From contig JADEXJ010000004.1 of assembly GCA_015207195.1 (NCBI GenBank), positions 1 to 64,000 of the forward strand: a DNA stretch of 64,000 bases. The letters are read 5' to 3'. Made by a program: the position numbers and the translations under genes. This document shows, piece after piece, positions 8,580 to 18,506 of this stretch. Under the pieces are notes generated by a model that was not told the DNA's origin, made no database searches, and saw only the letters and a program-made list of their open reading frames with translations. The DNA comes from Pleurocapsales cyanobacterium LEGE 10410 (GTDB taxonomy: Bacteria; Cyanobacteriota; Cyanobacteriia; Cyanobacteriales; Xenococcaceae). Position 1 is the stretch's first letter, and every line of letters starts with the position of its first letter.

Positions 8580-11417
8580 ATGAACTCTAATTATTTATGG
8601 CTTATATTTAGTACTTTTTTAGTATTTTTAATGCAGCCAGGGTTCATGTGTTTAGAATCGGGATTGACCAGAAGCAAAAATAGTATTAACGTAGCCATCA
8701 AAAATTTAATTGATTTTAGTATTTCTGTAATACTGTTTTGGGCAGTGGGTTACGGTATGGCATTTGGTACTTCTATTGCAGGAATAGTTGGCTCAGATCA
8801 TTTTTTCTTTAATCCAGAATCTGTTTCTCCTAGAGGAATTATATTCTTTATCTTCGAGATGATGTTTTGTAGTACTGCTGCTACGATTGTTTCTGGTGCT
8901 ACGGCAGAGCGTTTAAGATTTCGCTCCTACGCAATTGTCACCATAATTATTTCAGGACTAATTTACCCCAGCTTTAGTCATTGGGTTTGGAATAGTAGTG
9001 GTTTGAGCGATAGTTTGGGTTACTTAGAAAACATCGGCTTTATAGATTTTGCAGGTTCTACGGTAGTTCACAGCCTCGGTGGTTGGGTTGCCTTAGCGGT
9101 TATTGTAGTGGTTGGTTCGAGAACAGGACGTTTTGATCGATCGGGTAAGCCCCGCCATATTCATGGTTCAAATTTACCTTTTTCCGTTCTTGGCGTAATG
9201 CTAATTTGGCTGGGCTGGTTAGGTTTCAATGGTGGTAGTGTCCTTGCTTTAACGAGTAACGTAGCTTCAATAATTCTCAATACTATACTTGCTGGTGCAG
9301 CTGGAACGATTTGTGCGGGATTGATTAGCTGGCATAGATCGAAAACTTATAAGGTTGAAGTGCTGATCAATGGTTCTCTGGCGGGTTTGGTGGCAATCAC
9401 GGCATCCTGTAATGCAGTATCGGCACCCCTAGCAATTGTCATTGGTTCGATTGGAGGAATAATTAGCATCCTGGTAAGCTATTGGTTGCGCTGTTGGCAA
9501 ATTGATGATGCTGTCGATGCTATTCCCGTTCATCTTGGTGGTGGAATCTGGGGAACTATTGCCGTCGCCTTATATGCTAATCCAGAAGTTTTGAATACTG
9601 GCTTGAGTCGAACCAATCAGCTGCTCGTACAGTTATTGGGCATCACCATCTGTGGCGTGTGGGCATTTGGTATTACCTGGGTTTTACTCAAAGTTATCAA
9701 TCGCCTGACTCCTCTAAGAGTTTCTTTGGCAGATGAAGAACGGGGTCTAAACATTTCGGAACATTACGCCAAAAATACGGTTTATGAAATGCTGCGGATA
9801 ATGAATCGGCAAGCAGCCGAACGAGATCTGAGTCTGCGAGTTCCCGTCGAACCGTTTACGGAAATTGGTCATGTGGCAAATCGTTACAATCAGGTAATCG
9901 ACAGCCTAGAAGAATCGACTCAACAGTTAAAACAGTTTAATGTCGAGCTAGAACAGAAAGTACAGCAGCGCACCGCAGAACTCTCGATAGCGAAAGAAAA
10001 AGCCGAGGTGGCTAATCATGCTAAAAGCGTTTTTATTGCTAACATGAGCCACGAACTGAGAACTCCGTTGAACGCAATCCTCGGTTTTACTCAATTGATG
10101 TCTCGCAATGATGCCATACCAGCAGAAGAGCAAAAACATCTAGACATAATTAGCAGTAGCGGAGAGCATTTATTATCTTTAATTAATGATGTTCTAGATT
10201 TGTCAAAAATAGAAGCACAACGTCTGCCATTGGAAGAAGTTAACTTCGATCTTTGTTCCTTGTTAGACAGTTTAGAACAAATGTTCTCTCTTAAGGCAAA
10301 TCAGAAAAACCTGCATATTTTATTTGAAACTTCTCCAGCAACGCCACAGTATATTAAGACCGATTTAAACAAACTACGTCAAATCCTAATTAATTTACTC
10401 AACAATGCCGTCAAGTTTACCAGTCAGGGTGGGGTTACGTTACGAGTAAGCCCTGTTTCAAATAGCTGTAGCCACAACGAACCAGGAACAAGGCTTAAAC
10501 TAATTTTTGCTGTCGAAGATACTGGTAGAGGTATTGCAGCCGACGAGATAGACACTTTATTTGAACCCTTTGCTCAAACTCAAGCTGGTAGAGAAGCAGA
10601 TGAAGGAACGGGATTGGGATTAGCTATTAGTCGTAAATTTGTTCGGCTGATGGGGGGAGATATTCAAGTTTATTCAAAAGAAAACCAAGGTAGCATTTTT
10701 CAATTCGATCTTTTAGTGCAAATTGCTGCTGTAGAGCAACTTCCTGCTAGCAATCATCAACAAATATTAAGATTAGAACCCAATCAACCTCAGCGTCGGA
10801 TTTTAGTTGTGGATGACAAAATTTATAATCGAGAGCTATTAATTAAGCTGCTTCAGCCTGTGGGTTTTCAAACTAGATCGGCAGCAAACGGTTTTCAGGC
10901 GATCTCTCTATGGCAACAATGGCAACCAGATCTGGTTCTTCTAGATATCAAAATGCCGACTATGAATGGTTTAAAGATCATCCAACACCTCAAAGGCGAT
11001 CGCTTATCCAAGACCAAAATTATTGCCTTGACTGCTAGTGCTTTTGAAGAGGAACGAGAGGCTATTTTGGCTGCGGGATGTGATGATTTTATGCGAAAAC
11101 CATTCAACGCTAATGAACTGCTGCTAATGATGACGAAGCATTTAGGATTGTGCTATACCTGTGCAGAAGCAGCTAATTCCCCAGAGCAACAAACTTTATT
11201 ATCACCTTTAGATGGCGATTCTTTTGCCAGTATATCAAATGAACTACTTTTGGAACTCCAGCAATCCATTATGGAAATAGATTTAGAGAAAATTGAGCAA
11301 ATTATACAGAAAATAGCTCAAGAAAATCAGCTGCTTGCTCAGAAAATCGAACGACATATCGAGAATTTCGACTACGAATATATTTTAAACTTACTAGGCA
11401 AAAATAATATTTTATAG
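8580..11417 (+). CDS. ammonium transporter-histidine kinase-receiver fusion (Amt hybrid sensor)
   Basis: This 945-residue protein joins a complete Amt ammonium channel (1 to about 395) to a hybrid sensor kinase. In the Amt part, both pore histidines are recognisable (SFSHWVW and IPVHLGGG), as is the conserved LRVSLADEERGL end. It is followed by a HAMP-like segment (about 400-445), a coiled coil, a HisKA helix with His491 (NMSHELRTPL), an ATPase domain with N-box (NLLNNAVKFT), DTGRGI and GTGLGL boxes, and a C-terminal receiver with Asp789 (LLDIKMP). From family knowledge, Amt-kinase fusions sense ammonium through the transporter domain. Here the output would be a phosphorelay, probably to the gene 12 bp downstream. 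The tail beyond the receiver (about 870-945) is helical and unassigned. Confidence 0.93.
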   Translation: MNSNYLWLIFSTFLVFLMQPGFMCLESGLTRSKNSINVAIKNLIDFSISVILFWAVGYGMAFGTSIAGIVGSDHFFFNPESVSPRGIIFFIFEMMFCSTAATIVSGATAERLRFRSYAIVTIIISGLIYPSFSHWVWNSSGLSDSLGYLENIGFIDFAGSTVVHSLGGWVALAVIVVVGSRTGRFDRSGKPRHIHGSNLPFSVLGVMLIWLGWLGFNGGSVLALTSNVASIILNTILAGAAGTICAGLISWHRSKTYKVEVLINGSLAGLVAITASCNAVSAPLAIVIGSIGGIISILVSYWLRCWQIDDAVDAIPVHLGGGIWGTIAVALYANPEVLNTGLSRTNQLLVQLLGITICGVWAFGITWVLLKVINRLTPLRVSLADEERGLNISEHYAKNTVYEMLRIMNRQAAERDLSLRVPVEPFTEIGHVANRYNQVIDSLEESTQQLKQFNVELEQKVQQRTAELSIAKEKAEVANHAKSVFIANMSHELRTPLNAILGFTQLMSRNDAIPAEEQKHLDIISSSGEHLLSLINDVLDLSKIEAQRLPLEEVNFDLCSLLDSLEQMFSLKANQKNLHILFETSPATPQYIKTDLNKLRQILINLLNNAVKFTSQGGVTLRVSPVSNSCSHNEPGTRLKLIFAVEDTGRGIAADEIDTLFEPFAQTQAGREADEGTGLGLAISRKFVRLMGGDIQVYSKENQGSIFQFDLLVQIAAVEQLPASNHQQILRLEPNQPQRRILVVDDKIYNRELLIKLLQPVGFQTRSAANGFQAISLWQQWQPDLVLLDIKMPTMNGLKIIQHLKGDRLSKTKIIALTASAFEEEREAILAAGCDDFMRKPFNANELLLMMTKHLGLCYTCAEAANSPEQQTLLSPLDGDSFASISNELLLELQQSIMEIDLEKIEQIIQKIAQENQLLAQKIERHIENFDYEYILNLLGKNNIL

Positions 11418-11429
11418 AAAGAAAGCACA

Positions 11430-12881
11430 ATGAAAAACTTGATGGTTGCTCAGGATTTAAATGATATTTTGGTAGTGGATGATACTCCGCAAAATCTCCA
11501 CTTGTTAGTAGATATTTTAACTAAATACAAATACAAAGTTCGACCAGTTCCCAATGGGAAATTAGCTCTGTCTGCTGCTGAAATCAAACCTCCAGATCTA
11601 ATTATTTTAGATATCATGATGCCCGATTTGGATGGCTATCAAGTATGCAGAAAATTAAAGAGTAATCCTAAAACTAGAGATATTCCCATAATTTTTATTA
11701 CTGCGATGAATGAGTCAGTAGATAAAGTAAAAGCTTTTACCTTTGGAGGTGCTGACTATATCACCAAGCCATTTCAAATCCACGATGTTTTGATCAGGGT
11801 CAAGAATCAGCTTGCTTTGAAAAAAATGCAGCGACAGCTACGGCATAAAAACAAACAGCTCAATCTAACCATAGCCCAACTTAAACAAAATCAACATAAG
11901 GTCTTTAAATCTCAAAAATATTTGGCGATTGAAAAAATTACTTTAGGTATCAACAATCAGGTTAATCGTTCTCTTGACAAAGTTAATACTTCCTTAACCG
12001 AAATCCAACAATTTGGCACGGCTAGCTTACAAAATTTACCTGCTTTTTTGAGCAAGATTTCTCCCGAACAGCAAATATATTTTGTAACCCTATTAAACCA
12101 AGCGCAGAATGAAAATTTTAATAAACTATTATCAGTAACAGAAAAACAAGAACTGAGAAATAAACTTGTTGCCAAATTAGAAACCTACCAGCTTAAACAT
12201 TCAGAACGCATAGCCGATATTTTGATTGAATTAGGCTTTGATGACGAGATCGAAAAATTATTGCCTCTATTAATCAGCGAAAATTATTGGGAAGTTTTGG
12301 ATAATGCCTATCTAATACTCAATCTGCACAAGAACGTAGCCACTATTACCGAATCTACTGCTAGAATTAGTCAAGTAATGACCGCATTTCAAGACTATTC
12401 CAGCAAGCACAAAATTAAATTAGAAAAACGCCAAGTCCATGTAAAACATACGCTGGAAAAGGCTTTAACCTTGACGGCTGCACAGATGCCTGAAGGTATT
12501 CAAATCATTAAACATTACGGCAATGTTCCTGCAATTTACTGCGATCCCAAAGAATTACAAAAAGTATGGGCTTATCTGATTCAAAATGCCATAGATGCCA
12601 TCGGCGTACACGGCATATTGACTATTAATATCTATCAACAACAGGATAATTTACTAGTAGATATTATTGATACAGGAGAAAGTATATCCCAAAAAATAGT
12701 TAATCAATTGTGCGAGCCTTTCTTTACTACTAAATCTTCAGAAAATAATCTGGGATTGGGTTTAGCGATCGCCAAACAGATTATTGAAAGACACGATGGC
12801 AGCATTACGGTTAAGCTGTTGTCAGGAAAAATGACTTTGCCAGGCAATACCAAATTTACGGTTTCTTTACCTATTCAGTAA
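11430..12881 (+). CDS. receiver plus degenerate histidine-kinase-like protein
   Basis: The 483-residue protein starts with a good receiver domain (VVDDTPQN, phosphoacceptor Asp61 in ILDIMMP, Lys in ITKPFQ). A long helical middle follows, and then a GHKL-type ATPase domain with an N-box (QNAIDAI) and GLGLAI. At the place where a dimerisation helix should read GxAHExNNPL, the protein reads GINNQVNRSL, so Asn176 stands where the phosphorylated His belongs. The G1 box is DTGESI rather than DTGxGI. It is therefore probably a pseudokinase or a regulated scaffold rather than an autokinase. It lies 12 bp after the Amt-kinase, which suggests translational coupling and a shared relay. Confidence 0.85.
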   Translation: MKNLMVAQDLNDILVVDDTPQNLHLLVDILTKYKYKVRPVPNGKLALSAAEIKPPDLIILDIMMPDLDGYQVCRKLKSNPKTRDIPIIFITAMNESVDKVKAFTFGGADYITKPFQIHDVLIRVKNQLALKKMQRQLRHKNKQLNLTIAQLKQNQHKVFKSQKYLAIEKITLGINNQVNRSLDKVNTSLTEIQQFGTASLQNLPAFLSKISPEQQIYFVTLLNQAQNENFNKLLSVTEKQELRNKLVAKLETYQLKHSERIADILIELGFDDEIEKLLPLLISENYWEVLDNAYLILNLHKNVATITESTARISQVMTAFQDYSSKHKIKLEKRQVHVKHTLEKALTLTAAQMPEGIQIIKHYGNVPAIYCDPKELQKVWAYLIQNAIDAIGVHGILTINIYQQQDNLLVDIIDTGESISQKIVNQLCEPFFTTKSSENNLGLGLAIAKQIIERHDGSITVKLLSGKMTLPGNTKFTVSLPIQ

Positions 12882-12890
12882 ATTGATTTT

Positions 12891-12926
12891 CTGCCAGAGC
12901 AACAAAAAAAGACTACCTGCTGGCAG
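12891..12926. terminator. possible hairpin between convergent genes
   Basis: CTGCCAG and CTGGCAG form a 7-bp stem with a long A-rich loop in the 82-bp gap between the receiver/kinase gene and the convergent sulfite reductase gene. There is no clean T-run, so terminator function is uncertain. Confidence 0.3.
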
Positions 12927-12963
12927 CCTTTCCCATCATTATTGATGCAGTTGTTAACAAAAA

Positions 12964-14898
12964 CTAAGCTTCTTTACTCTTAGTAAAATATTCGCTCAAA
13001 GCATCGGCAATAATCTGATTCATCGGTCTGCCTTCTTTTTCGGCAACTTCTTTCAAACGAGGAAAAATCTCATCGGGGACGCTAACGCGACGTTGATTTT
13101 TGCGGAACTTGCGTTTAGTAGTACTATCTGTATCCATATAGCTTCCTATTGTATAGTTTGCAGAGAAATTACGAATGGCATCGAACCCAACGCGGTTACA
13201 AAATGAACCAAAGCTTTCCTTTGATTTGCGATCCTGCTTAAAGAAAACAAAAATAGGCTCAAGGAAGTTTTCTAGCTCTTCTACTGACATTTTTTGCTCG
13301 TAGGGTTGAGCTAATTGGGTTTGATTGGGTGTACCTCCAAGCCAAACTTGGTATTTGCCAGGCGCGCTACCTACAAAACCTAGCTCTGCCATGTAGGGAC
13401 GAGCGCAGCCGTTGGGACACCCTGTCATCCGAATCACAAAATGTTCGTTTACCATTCCTAGTTTATTCAATAATGCTCTGATGCGATCGGTAATTCCTGG
13501 TAAGGCTCGCTCAGATTCAGTTACCGCCAGCCCACAGGTGGGTAATGCGGGACAAGCCATGGAATAGCGGGTTAAAGGCTCGATCGCTTCGGGATCGGTT
13601 TCTATACCCCGATTCTGTAGAATGCTTTCTATCGTTTCTTTCTGTTCTGGGGCTATGTCGCACAGAATTACATTGTGGTTAGGAGACAGACGCATCGGCA
13701 GGTTTAACTGCTGCACGATCTCTCTAAGAGCTGTCTTTAATTGAAAAGCTCCTTCATCTTTGACTCGCCCGTTTTCTACGGAAATACCAAAGAACCAGTT
13801 GCCGTCGCCCTGTTCGTACCAACCAAGAAAGTCCTGATATTGCCAGGCAGGCAATTTTTTGAATGGCTGAAGTTCTTGACCAAAATAAGATTCGACTTTG
13901 GCTTTAAATTTTTCTACACCCCAGTCATGGATCAAATACTTCATTCTGGCATGGCGACGGTTGAAGCGATCGCCATAATCTCTTTGAGTAGCCACAATTG
14001 CCTTAACTAGATCGTAGACATCTTCGCGATCTACATAGCCAATCTCGTCAGAAATGCGAGCAAAAGTTTCTTCTTTATTATGGGTACGACCCAAGCCACC
14101 CCCAGCCAGCACGTTAAAACCCTGTAACTCTCCTTGTTTGTCAGTCATTACCACCAAACTAATGTCGTGGGTGTAGACATCAATAGAGTTGTCTCCAGGT
14201 ACGGTGACACAGATTTTAAACTTCCGCGGTAGAAATTGCTCGCCATAAATAGGTTCGAGGCTGTTTTCGACAATCATCCCTCTGCCTTTGCTTTGTCTTG
14301 CAGCCTTGACTTCTGGAGACTCTTCTGCGCTAATAGCTTTTTCTCCATCGAGCCAAATCTCATAGTAAGCCCCGCTTTGAGGATTCAACAGATCGGCGAT
14401 GTTATTAGCGTATTCAAAAGCATACTGATATTCGGGTTTGTCTTTAAACGGTGCAGGGGGAGACATAATGTTACGGTTAACATCTCCACAGGCACTTAGG
14501 GTAGAACCCATATTATTTAAAATATTTTGGACGACTACTTTGATATTTTTCTTTAAGACTCCATGAATCTGAAATCCTTGACGAGTAGTAATCCTCAGAG
14601 TATGATTGCCATATTCTTCAGATAAACGATCTAAAGTTAAAAATAGTTCTGGTGGCACAAAACCCCCAGGGCTGCGGGTACGCAGCATCATTTGATAGTC
14701 TTTTTCTTGACCCTTGACCCGATTATCGCGATTATCTTGTTGATAAGAGCCATGAAACTTGAGGATTTGAATTGCATCTTCACTAAAATGCGTTGTATCC
14801 TCTTGTAGTTCGGTTAATAGAGGCTCCCGTAGGAAGTTACTGCGATTTTTTAATTTTTCTAGCTTGGATACTTTTTTTTCAATAGGAGTTTGAACCAT
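12964..14898 (-). CDS. sir: ferredoxin-sulfite reductase with RHH-like C-terminal tail
   Basis: The 644-residue enzyme reduces sulfite to sulfide using ferredoxin electrons, in the cytosol. The siroheme/4Fe-4S ligands are present as CPALPTC and GCPNGC, and the sulfite-binding basic residues lie in the [12 protein letters not shown] region. After the normal reductase core, residues from about 600 to 644 ([19 protein letters not shown], then a second helix [10 protein letters not shown]) look like a ribbon-helix-helix DNA-binding fold. Chloroplast sulfite reductases have a comparable C-terminal extension and are known nucleoid DNA-binding proteins, so the tail may bind DNA. cysH is 2.5 kb away, and siroheme genes are at 46.6-48.1 kb. 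Confidence 0.93.
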   Translation of the reverse strand: MVQTPIEKKVSKLEKLKNRSNFLREPLLTELQEDTTHFSEDAIQILKFHGSYQQDNRDNRVKGQEKDYQMMLRTRSPGGFVPPELFLTLDRLSEEYGNHTLRITTRQGFQIHGVLKKNIKVVVQNILNNMGSTLSACGDVNRNIMSPPAPFKDKPEYQYAFEYANNIADLLNPQSGAYYEIWLDGEKAISAEESPEVKAARQSKGRGMIVENSLEPIYGEQFLPRKFKICVTVPGDNSIDVYTHDISLVVMTDKQGELQGFNVLAGGGLGRTHNKEETFARISDEIGYVDREDVYDLVKAIVATQRDYGDRFNRRHARMKYLIHDWGVEKFKAKVESYFGQELQPFKKLPAWQYQDFLGWYEQGDGNWFFGISVENGRVKDEGAFQLKTALREIVQQLNLPMRLSPNHNVILCDIAPEQKETIESILQNRGIETDPEAIEPLTRYSMACPALPTCGLAVTESERALPGITDRIRALLNKLGMVNEHFVIRMTGCPNGCARPYMAELGFVGSAPGKYQVWLGGTPNQTQLAQPYEQKMSVEELENFLEPIFVFFKQDRKSKESFGSFCNRVGFDAIRNFSANYTIGSYMDTDSTTKRKFRKNQRRVSVPDEIFPRLKEVAEKEGRPMNQIIADALSEYFTKSKEA

Positions 14899-15357
14899 GT
14901 TCTTCTTAAATAAACACCAGGAGAATTGTTTTGGTTATACTGCTTTATGGTTTGAGGTTCTTTTTTATCTTAGCGTTTGCGATCGGCTAAGATCTTAAAA
15001 TTTAGCATTGGGGAAATATAGAAAGATAATTTTTCTACTTTAATCAGCTAAAATACCTGCTTCTGCTTCAATGAACGTTGCGTAAGATCAAAATACATAG
15101 CTGTATTTCTTACTACAACTTGTCACTAAGTTTTATATTCGATTTATTTTGTTTGTTTCCCGTTCGGTCAGTCGAAATGAGAAATCAAGCATAAATCTAT
15201 AATTTGCTAAATAGCAAAATTGTTTGTAGAGCGATCGCCCAACCAACTCTATTCGAGCAGAGAATTAGTATTCTCGCATTTTGGTAACGAAGAATACAAG
15301 CTACTGACTACTTCTGCTTACAAAAATTATCTTTCAATTGAACAAAATATTTGCTGT
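14899..15357. other. gene-free region between sir and the Fur-family gene
   Basis: This 459-bp stretch holds the sir promoter region. I see no gene. A GTA-N8-TAC match (15284-15297) fits the core of an NtcA box but lies almost 400 bp from the sir start, so it is weak. No terminator with a T-run is clear after the regulator gene. Confidence 0.4.
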
Positions 15358-15807
15358 CTACTTGGCTTTGGTTAGATCCTTATAGCCAAAAAAGTCAATT
15401 CGATAATCGGTGATGCTGACTCCAGTTTGCGCTTCGATCTGTTTGATGATTGATTCGGGCAACTCGATTTGTAGGTCGATAATTTGGTTAGTATCGAGGC
15501 AATTAACGTGGCTATGAGAATTGCTGATATTGCCGTATAGTCTGCCGTCAGAACGCTCTAAACACTCAATAATCCCTCCCGCAGACAAGGCATCTAGGTT
15601 TTGATAAACCGAAGTATGACCGATTTCTTTACCTTGCTGGTTGAGCAGATCGTATATTTCCCTGGCAGAAAGATGATTTTCATTTTCCCACAGCAGTTCT
15701 AAAATATAGCGACGCTGACGGCTAACCCGCATTCCTAATTCCTGGCAGCGGGCTAAAGCATCTTCCAGAGAATTGATTGATATTCGATTTTCCTCTGGAG
15801 TCTTCAT
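15358..15807 (-). CDS. Fur-family regulator, FurC/PerR-type
   Basis: The 149-residue protein has the Fur winged-helix DNA-binding domain (RVSRQRRYILELLW, then HLSAREIYDLLNQQG and GHTSVYQNLDAL) and the metal-binding HSHVNC segment. The usual paired CxxC zinc sites are absent: the first would-be site reads CLDT, and no second pair exists. This pattern resembles the cyanobacterial FurC (PerR-like) branch, which responds to peroxide, more than Zur or FurA, but the assignment is by recollection of family sequence. It is upstream of sir on the same strand with a 459-bp gap, so the two are probably transcribed separately. Confidence 0.78.
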   Translation of the reverse strand: MKTPEENRISINSLEDALARCQELGMRVSRQRRYILELLWENENHLSAREIYDLLNQQGKEIGHTSVYQNLDALSAGGIIECLERSDGRLYGNISNSHSHVNCLDTNQIIDLQIELPESIIKQIEAQTGVSITDYRIDFFGYKDLTKAK

Positions 15808-15948
15808 AGGGGAAACTCAACAAGTCTTAACTTATACATAGTCATTACCACTTTAACTTAAAATATATAAAAATGTCTATTACCAAACCTGTAAAATCGA
15901 TCTTAGCTTAATAAAAATTATTTTTTCTCTATCTTTGTAATATTTATT

Positions 15949-16416
15949 GTGACCATAAAAATAGTTCTGGACAACAAGGCAATTGACACCTTAGATTTAT
16001 CTGCCACCAAAAACCAAATTTCGCCTTTGCTACAGGCGATCGCCAACTACGAACAGCAGCTACAGTTTGCGATCGATTATCAGCGAGCAGACAGCGATCC
16101 CCGCGAACTTTCAGAAATACCAGCAATTAGACTATGGTTTGTGCGACTTGATACGATTTATCCCTGGCTCCCGTTTTTATTAGATTGGAAAGCAGGAGAA
16201 TTAGCCCGCTACACGGCGATGTTGGTTCCCCATCAGTTTAATCGTAGTGAGGGGATCATGTACAATCCCGAAGCCTTAGAAATTTTTGTAATGAATAAAA
16301 TTTTTGTCTTATCAGACTGGCTGCAACAGCAGGGAATTGCGGAGCGATCGCGCCTGAAGTCGATGGCGCAGCTATTCGGTTACGAGCTGGATGATGCCTT
16401 TTTCGATATGATTTGA
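15949..16416 (+). CDS. Crr6-like protein (DUF1817), NDH-1 assembly
   Basis: The 155-residue soluble protein matches the Crr6/DUF1817 family: the central YPWLPFLLDWKAGELARYTA block, the VPHQFNRSEGIMYNPEALEIFVM block and the C-terminal GYELDDAFFDMI. In plants CRR6 is needed to assemble the chloroplast NDH complex, and cyanobacterial relatives are presumed to help mature NDH-1. The start is GTG at 15949. No other start gives the expected N-terminus. It is divergent from the Fur-family gene. Length is normal for the family. Confidence 0.8.
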   Translation: MTIKIVLDNKAIDTLDLSATKNQISPLLQAIANYEQQLQFAIDYQRADSDPRELSEIPAIRLWFVRLDTIYPWLPFLLDWKAGELARYTAMLVPHQFNRSEGIMYNPEALEIFVMNKIFVLSDWLQQQGIAERSRLKSMAQLFGYELDDAFFDMI

Positions 16417-16510
16417 GATCGTTCTAGGTGAAATGGCTTCTATGATAGGGTATTGGTTCGTAGCTATAAGCTATAAGCCTCTGCAAGAGAATTTAGCAGT
16501 TGCGCTCGAT

Positions 16511-17347
16511 ATGAAGCTAATTAAATTTGACGATACCGTCCAATATTACCAGAAGGTAGAAAGTTATTTGCTACAGCAAGAGGCAATTCACTGTTTAATC
16601 TTGGGAATCAGTAAAAGCTTGTGCGGTTCCAAAAGGGATCTTGCAAGCCAACCTTATTTAACAGTTGTGGAAAACAACAAATCCATAGTAGCCACAGCAA
16701 TACAAACTCCGCCTCGTAAGTTAATTTTGTCACAAGCGGTCGCTGAAGAAGCAGTTGAGTTAATTGCGCGAGAGCGGGCTAGCGATCGCCAAATACCTGG
16801 AGTAATTGCACCCAAGATTGAAGCCGAAGCTTTTGTTAATACCTGGCAAAGTTTGACGGGACGATCTTGTAAATTAGATGTTGCAATGTGCGTACATCAG
16901 CTTGAGACAGTGCGGGCAATAAATGGTGCTGCGGGTCAGTTGAGGTTGGCAGAGGAAAGCGATCGCGATTTACTTACAAACTGGATACAGGCTTTTGAAC
17001 AAGAGGCTTTAGGAGACAATGAACCAGAATCAAACCACCAGCTGTGGTTCGAGCGGCATTTAGAAAACAAAAGTCTGTTTGTTTGGCAAGATAAAATAGC
17101 CGTATCGATGGCAGCCTATAGTGGTGCAACACCTAACGGAATCAGAATTAATGCCGTTTACACGCCACCAGAACATAGAGGCAAAAGATATGCAACTTCT
17201 TGCGTAGCTAAGATAAGTCAGCAGTTGCTTAATCGATATAAGTACTGCTTTTTATTCACTAACCTAGACAATCCCACTTCTAATCACATCTATCGCCAGA
17301 TCGGTTATTTACCCATGTCTGATTTAAACAATTACAGTTTTCACTGA
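16511..17347 (+). CDS. GNAT-family N-acetyltransferase
   Basis: The 278-residue protein has a C-terminal GNAT acetyltransferase domain. The acetyl-CoA loop is visible as VYTPPEHRGKRYATSCVA, followed by the LFTNLDNPTSNHIYRQIGY segment typical of the FR47-like subgroup. The N-terminal half is less conserved and may be a degenerate second GNAT-like domain. I chose ATG 16511 because the 26 codons before it, from ATG 16433, include AGCTATAAGCTATAAGC repeat-like DNA and read as non-protein. The acceptor substrate is unknown. It follows the Crr6 gene by under 100 bp on the same strand. Confidence 0.8.
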   Translation: MKLIKFDDTVQYYQKVESYLLQQEAIHCLILGISKSLCGSKRDLASQPYLTVVENNKSIVATAIQTPPRKLILSQAVAEEAVELIARERASDRQIPGVIAPKIEAEAFVNTWQSLTGRSCKLDVAMCVHQLETVRAINGAAGQLRLAEESDRDLLTNWIQAFEQEALGDNEPESNHQLWFERHLENKSLFVWQDKIAVSMAAYSGATPNGIRINAVYTPPEHRGKRYATSCVAKISQQLLNRYKYCFLFTNLDNPTSNHIYRQIGYLPMSDLNNYSFH

Positions 17348-17440
17348 TTAAAGATAAATTTACTCCTAAAAAGCCAAGAGCTAAAAGCTCAAAGCTCAAA
17401 ACCATTAGACTTACTGCTCGACATTTAACTTAACCGCGTT

Positions 17441-18199
17441 TTAAAGACTGCTAGAATTGAGGCTTTCTTCTTCTCCCGAAGTTTTTGGTAGATGTAGACC
17501 ACATTCTTGTTTTAAACCCTGAAAACGGGTGTCTCTTCCATCACTATCATCGGCAGTTAAAGGTCGGCTAGAATGCCAATCGCCGACTGAAACATAGCCT
17601 AGATCGAAGTAAGGATGATAGGGCAAATTATAGGCAGTGAGGTATTGATAAATATCTCTAGCGTTCCAATCCAAAATAGGATAGATCTTGTATAAATTAT
17701 CTTGCTGTTCAACTTTATTAAGAGTCTGACGATGATCGGTCTGGTTTCTACGTAATCCAGCTAACCAAGCGGTAGCCCGAAGTTCTTTTAAGGCGCGCTG
17801 CATAGGTTCGACCTTGCGGATTTGATCATAGCGATCTAACGCTTTGACATCGTTTTGTTCCCAAAGCTTGCCGTATAAAGCCTCCATGCGGGCAGGGGAT
17901 AGGGGAGACTGATAGACTTTGAGATTGAGGTTTAATCTTTTGGTCAATCTTTCAGCAAATTTGTAGGTCTCGGCAGGCAAATAACCAGTATCAACCCAAA
18001 TAACTGGGATTTTTGGCACGACTGTAGTTACCAAATGCAGCATTACTGCTGCCTGAATCCCAAAGCTAGTACTCATGACTAAGCCATTGCTAAAAGTTTC
18101 GGCACTCCATTCAACCAGAGATGATGCTTCTGCATTTTCTAATTGCTGGTTAACTTGAGATAGGTTGAGGTTGGGTGTTTTAACTTTGGCAGAGATCAT
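17441..18199 (-). CDS. cysH: phosphoadenylyl-sulfate (PAPS) reductase
   Basis: The 252-residue enzyme reduces PAPS to sulfite with thioredoxin or glutaredoxin electrons, one step before sulfite reductase. It shows the PP-loop-type start ([12 protein letters not shown]), [14 protein letters not shown], the [13 protein letters not shown] segment and the catalytic cysteine in KQECGLH. The extra CC and CxxC pairs that hold the 4Fe-4S cluster in APS reductases are missing, so it uses PAPS. The start is ATG 18199, because the codon just upstream is TTG. It is divergent from the aminotransferase gene, and sir lies 2.5 kb downstream on the same strand. Confidence 0.93.
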   Translation of the reverse strand: MISAKVKTPNLNLSQVNQQLENAEASSLVEWSAETFSNGLVMSTSFGIQAAVMLHLVTTVVPKIPVIWVDTGYLPAETYKFAERLTKRLNLNLKVYQSPLSPARMEALYGKLWEQNDVKALDRYDQIRKVEPMQRALKELRATAWLAGLRRNQTDHRQTLNKVEQQDNLYKIYPILDWNARDIYQYLTAYNLPYHPYFDLGYVSVGDWHSSRPLTADDSDGRDTRFQGLKQECGLHLPKTSGEEESLNSSSL

Positions 18200-18506
18200 C
18201 AATTTAAATTCTCTAGACTTTGTGGACGATTGGTTAGAAGTCTTGAGCCAACTAAATACATAATAATTTGCTCAGTCTGCTTCAATATAAACCAGGTCGG
18301 ACTTAAATTATGCTAGACCTAATTATTTCATGTCGCTACTGATAATGACAATCCATTTTACTGATGGGTATACCGAACCACGGTTGTGTTCATTTTTATT
18401 AACTTTTTCACGATCTCGATCAAAGATCTTCTCTCATTTCATCAAGTAGTAAACTAGGCACAGATGAGCATTTAAAAATTGACTATAGAGGTAGAAAAAT
18501 AAAAAC
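18200..18506. other. divergent promoter region cysH/aminotransferase
   Basis: This 307-bp gap lies between the divergent cysH and aminotransferase genes. I see no gene and no clear repeat. Promoters for both genes must lie here, but no regulator box could be assigned with confidence. Confidence 0.4.

Noticed and set aside
15284-15297. NtcA box for sir
   Set aside because: The core GTA-N8-TAC matches, but it is almost 400 bp from the start of sir, and no -10 at the usual distance was found.
16433-16510. Longer N-terminus for the GNAT protein
   Set aside because: The 26 extra codons contain AGCTATAAGCTATAAGC repeat-like DNA and look untranslated.
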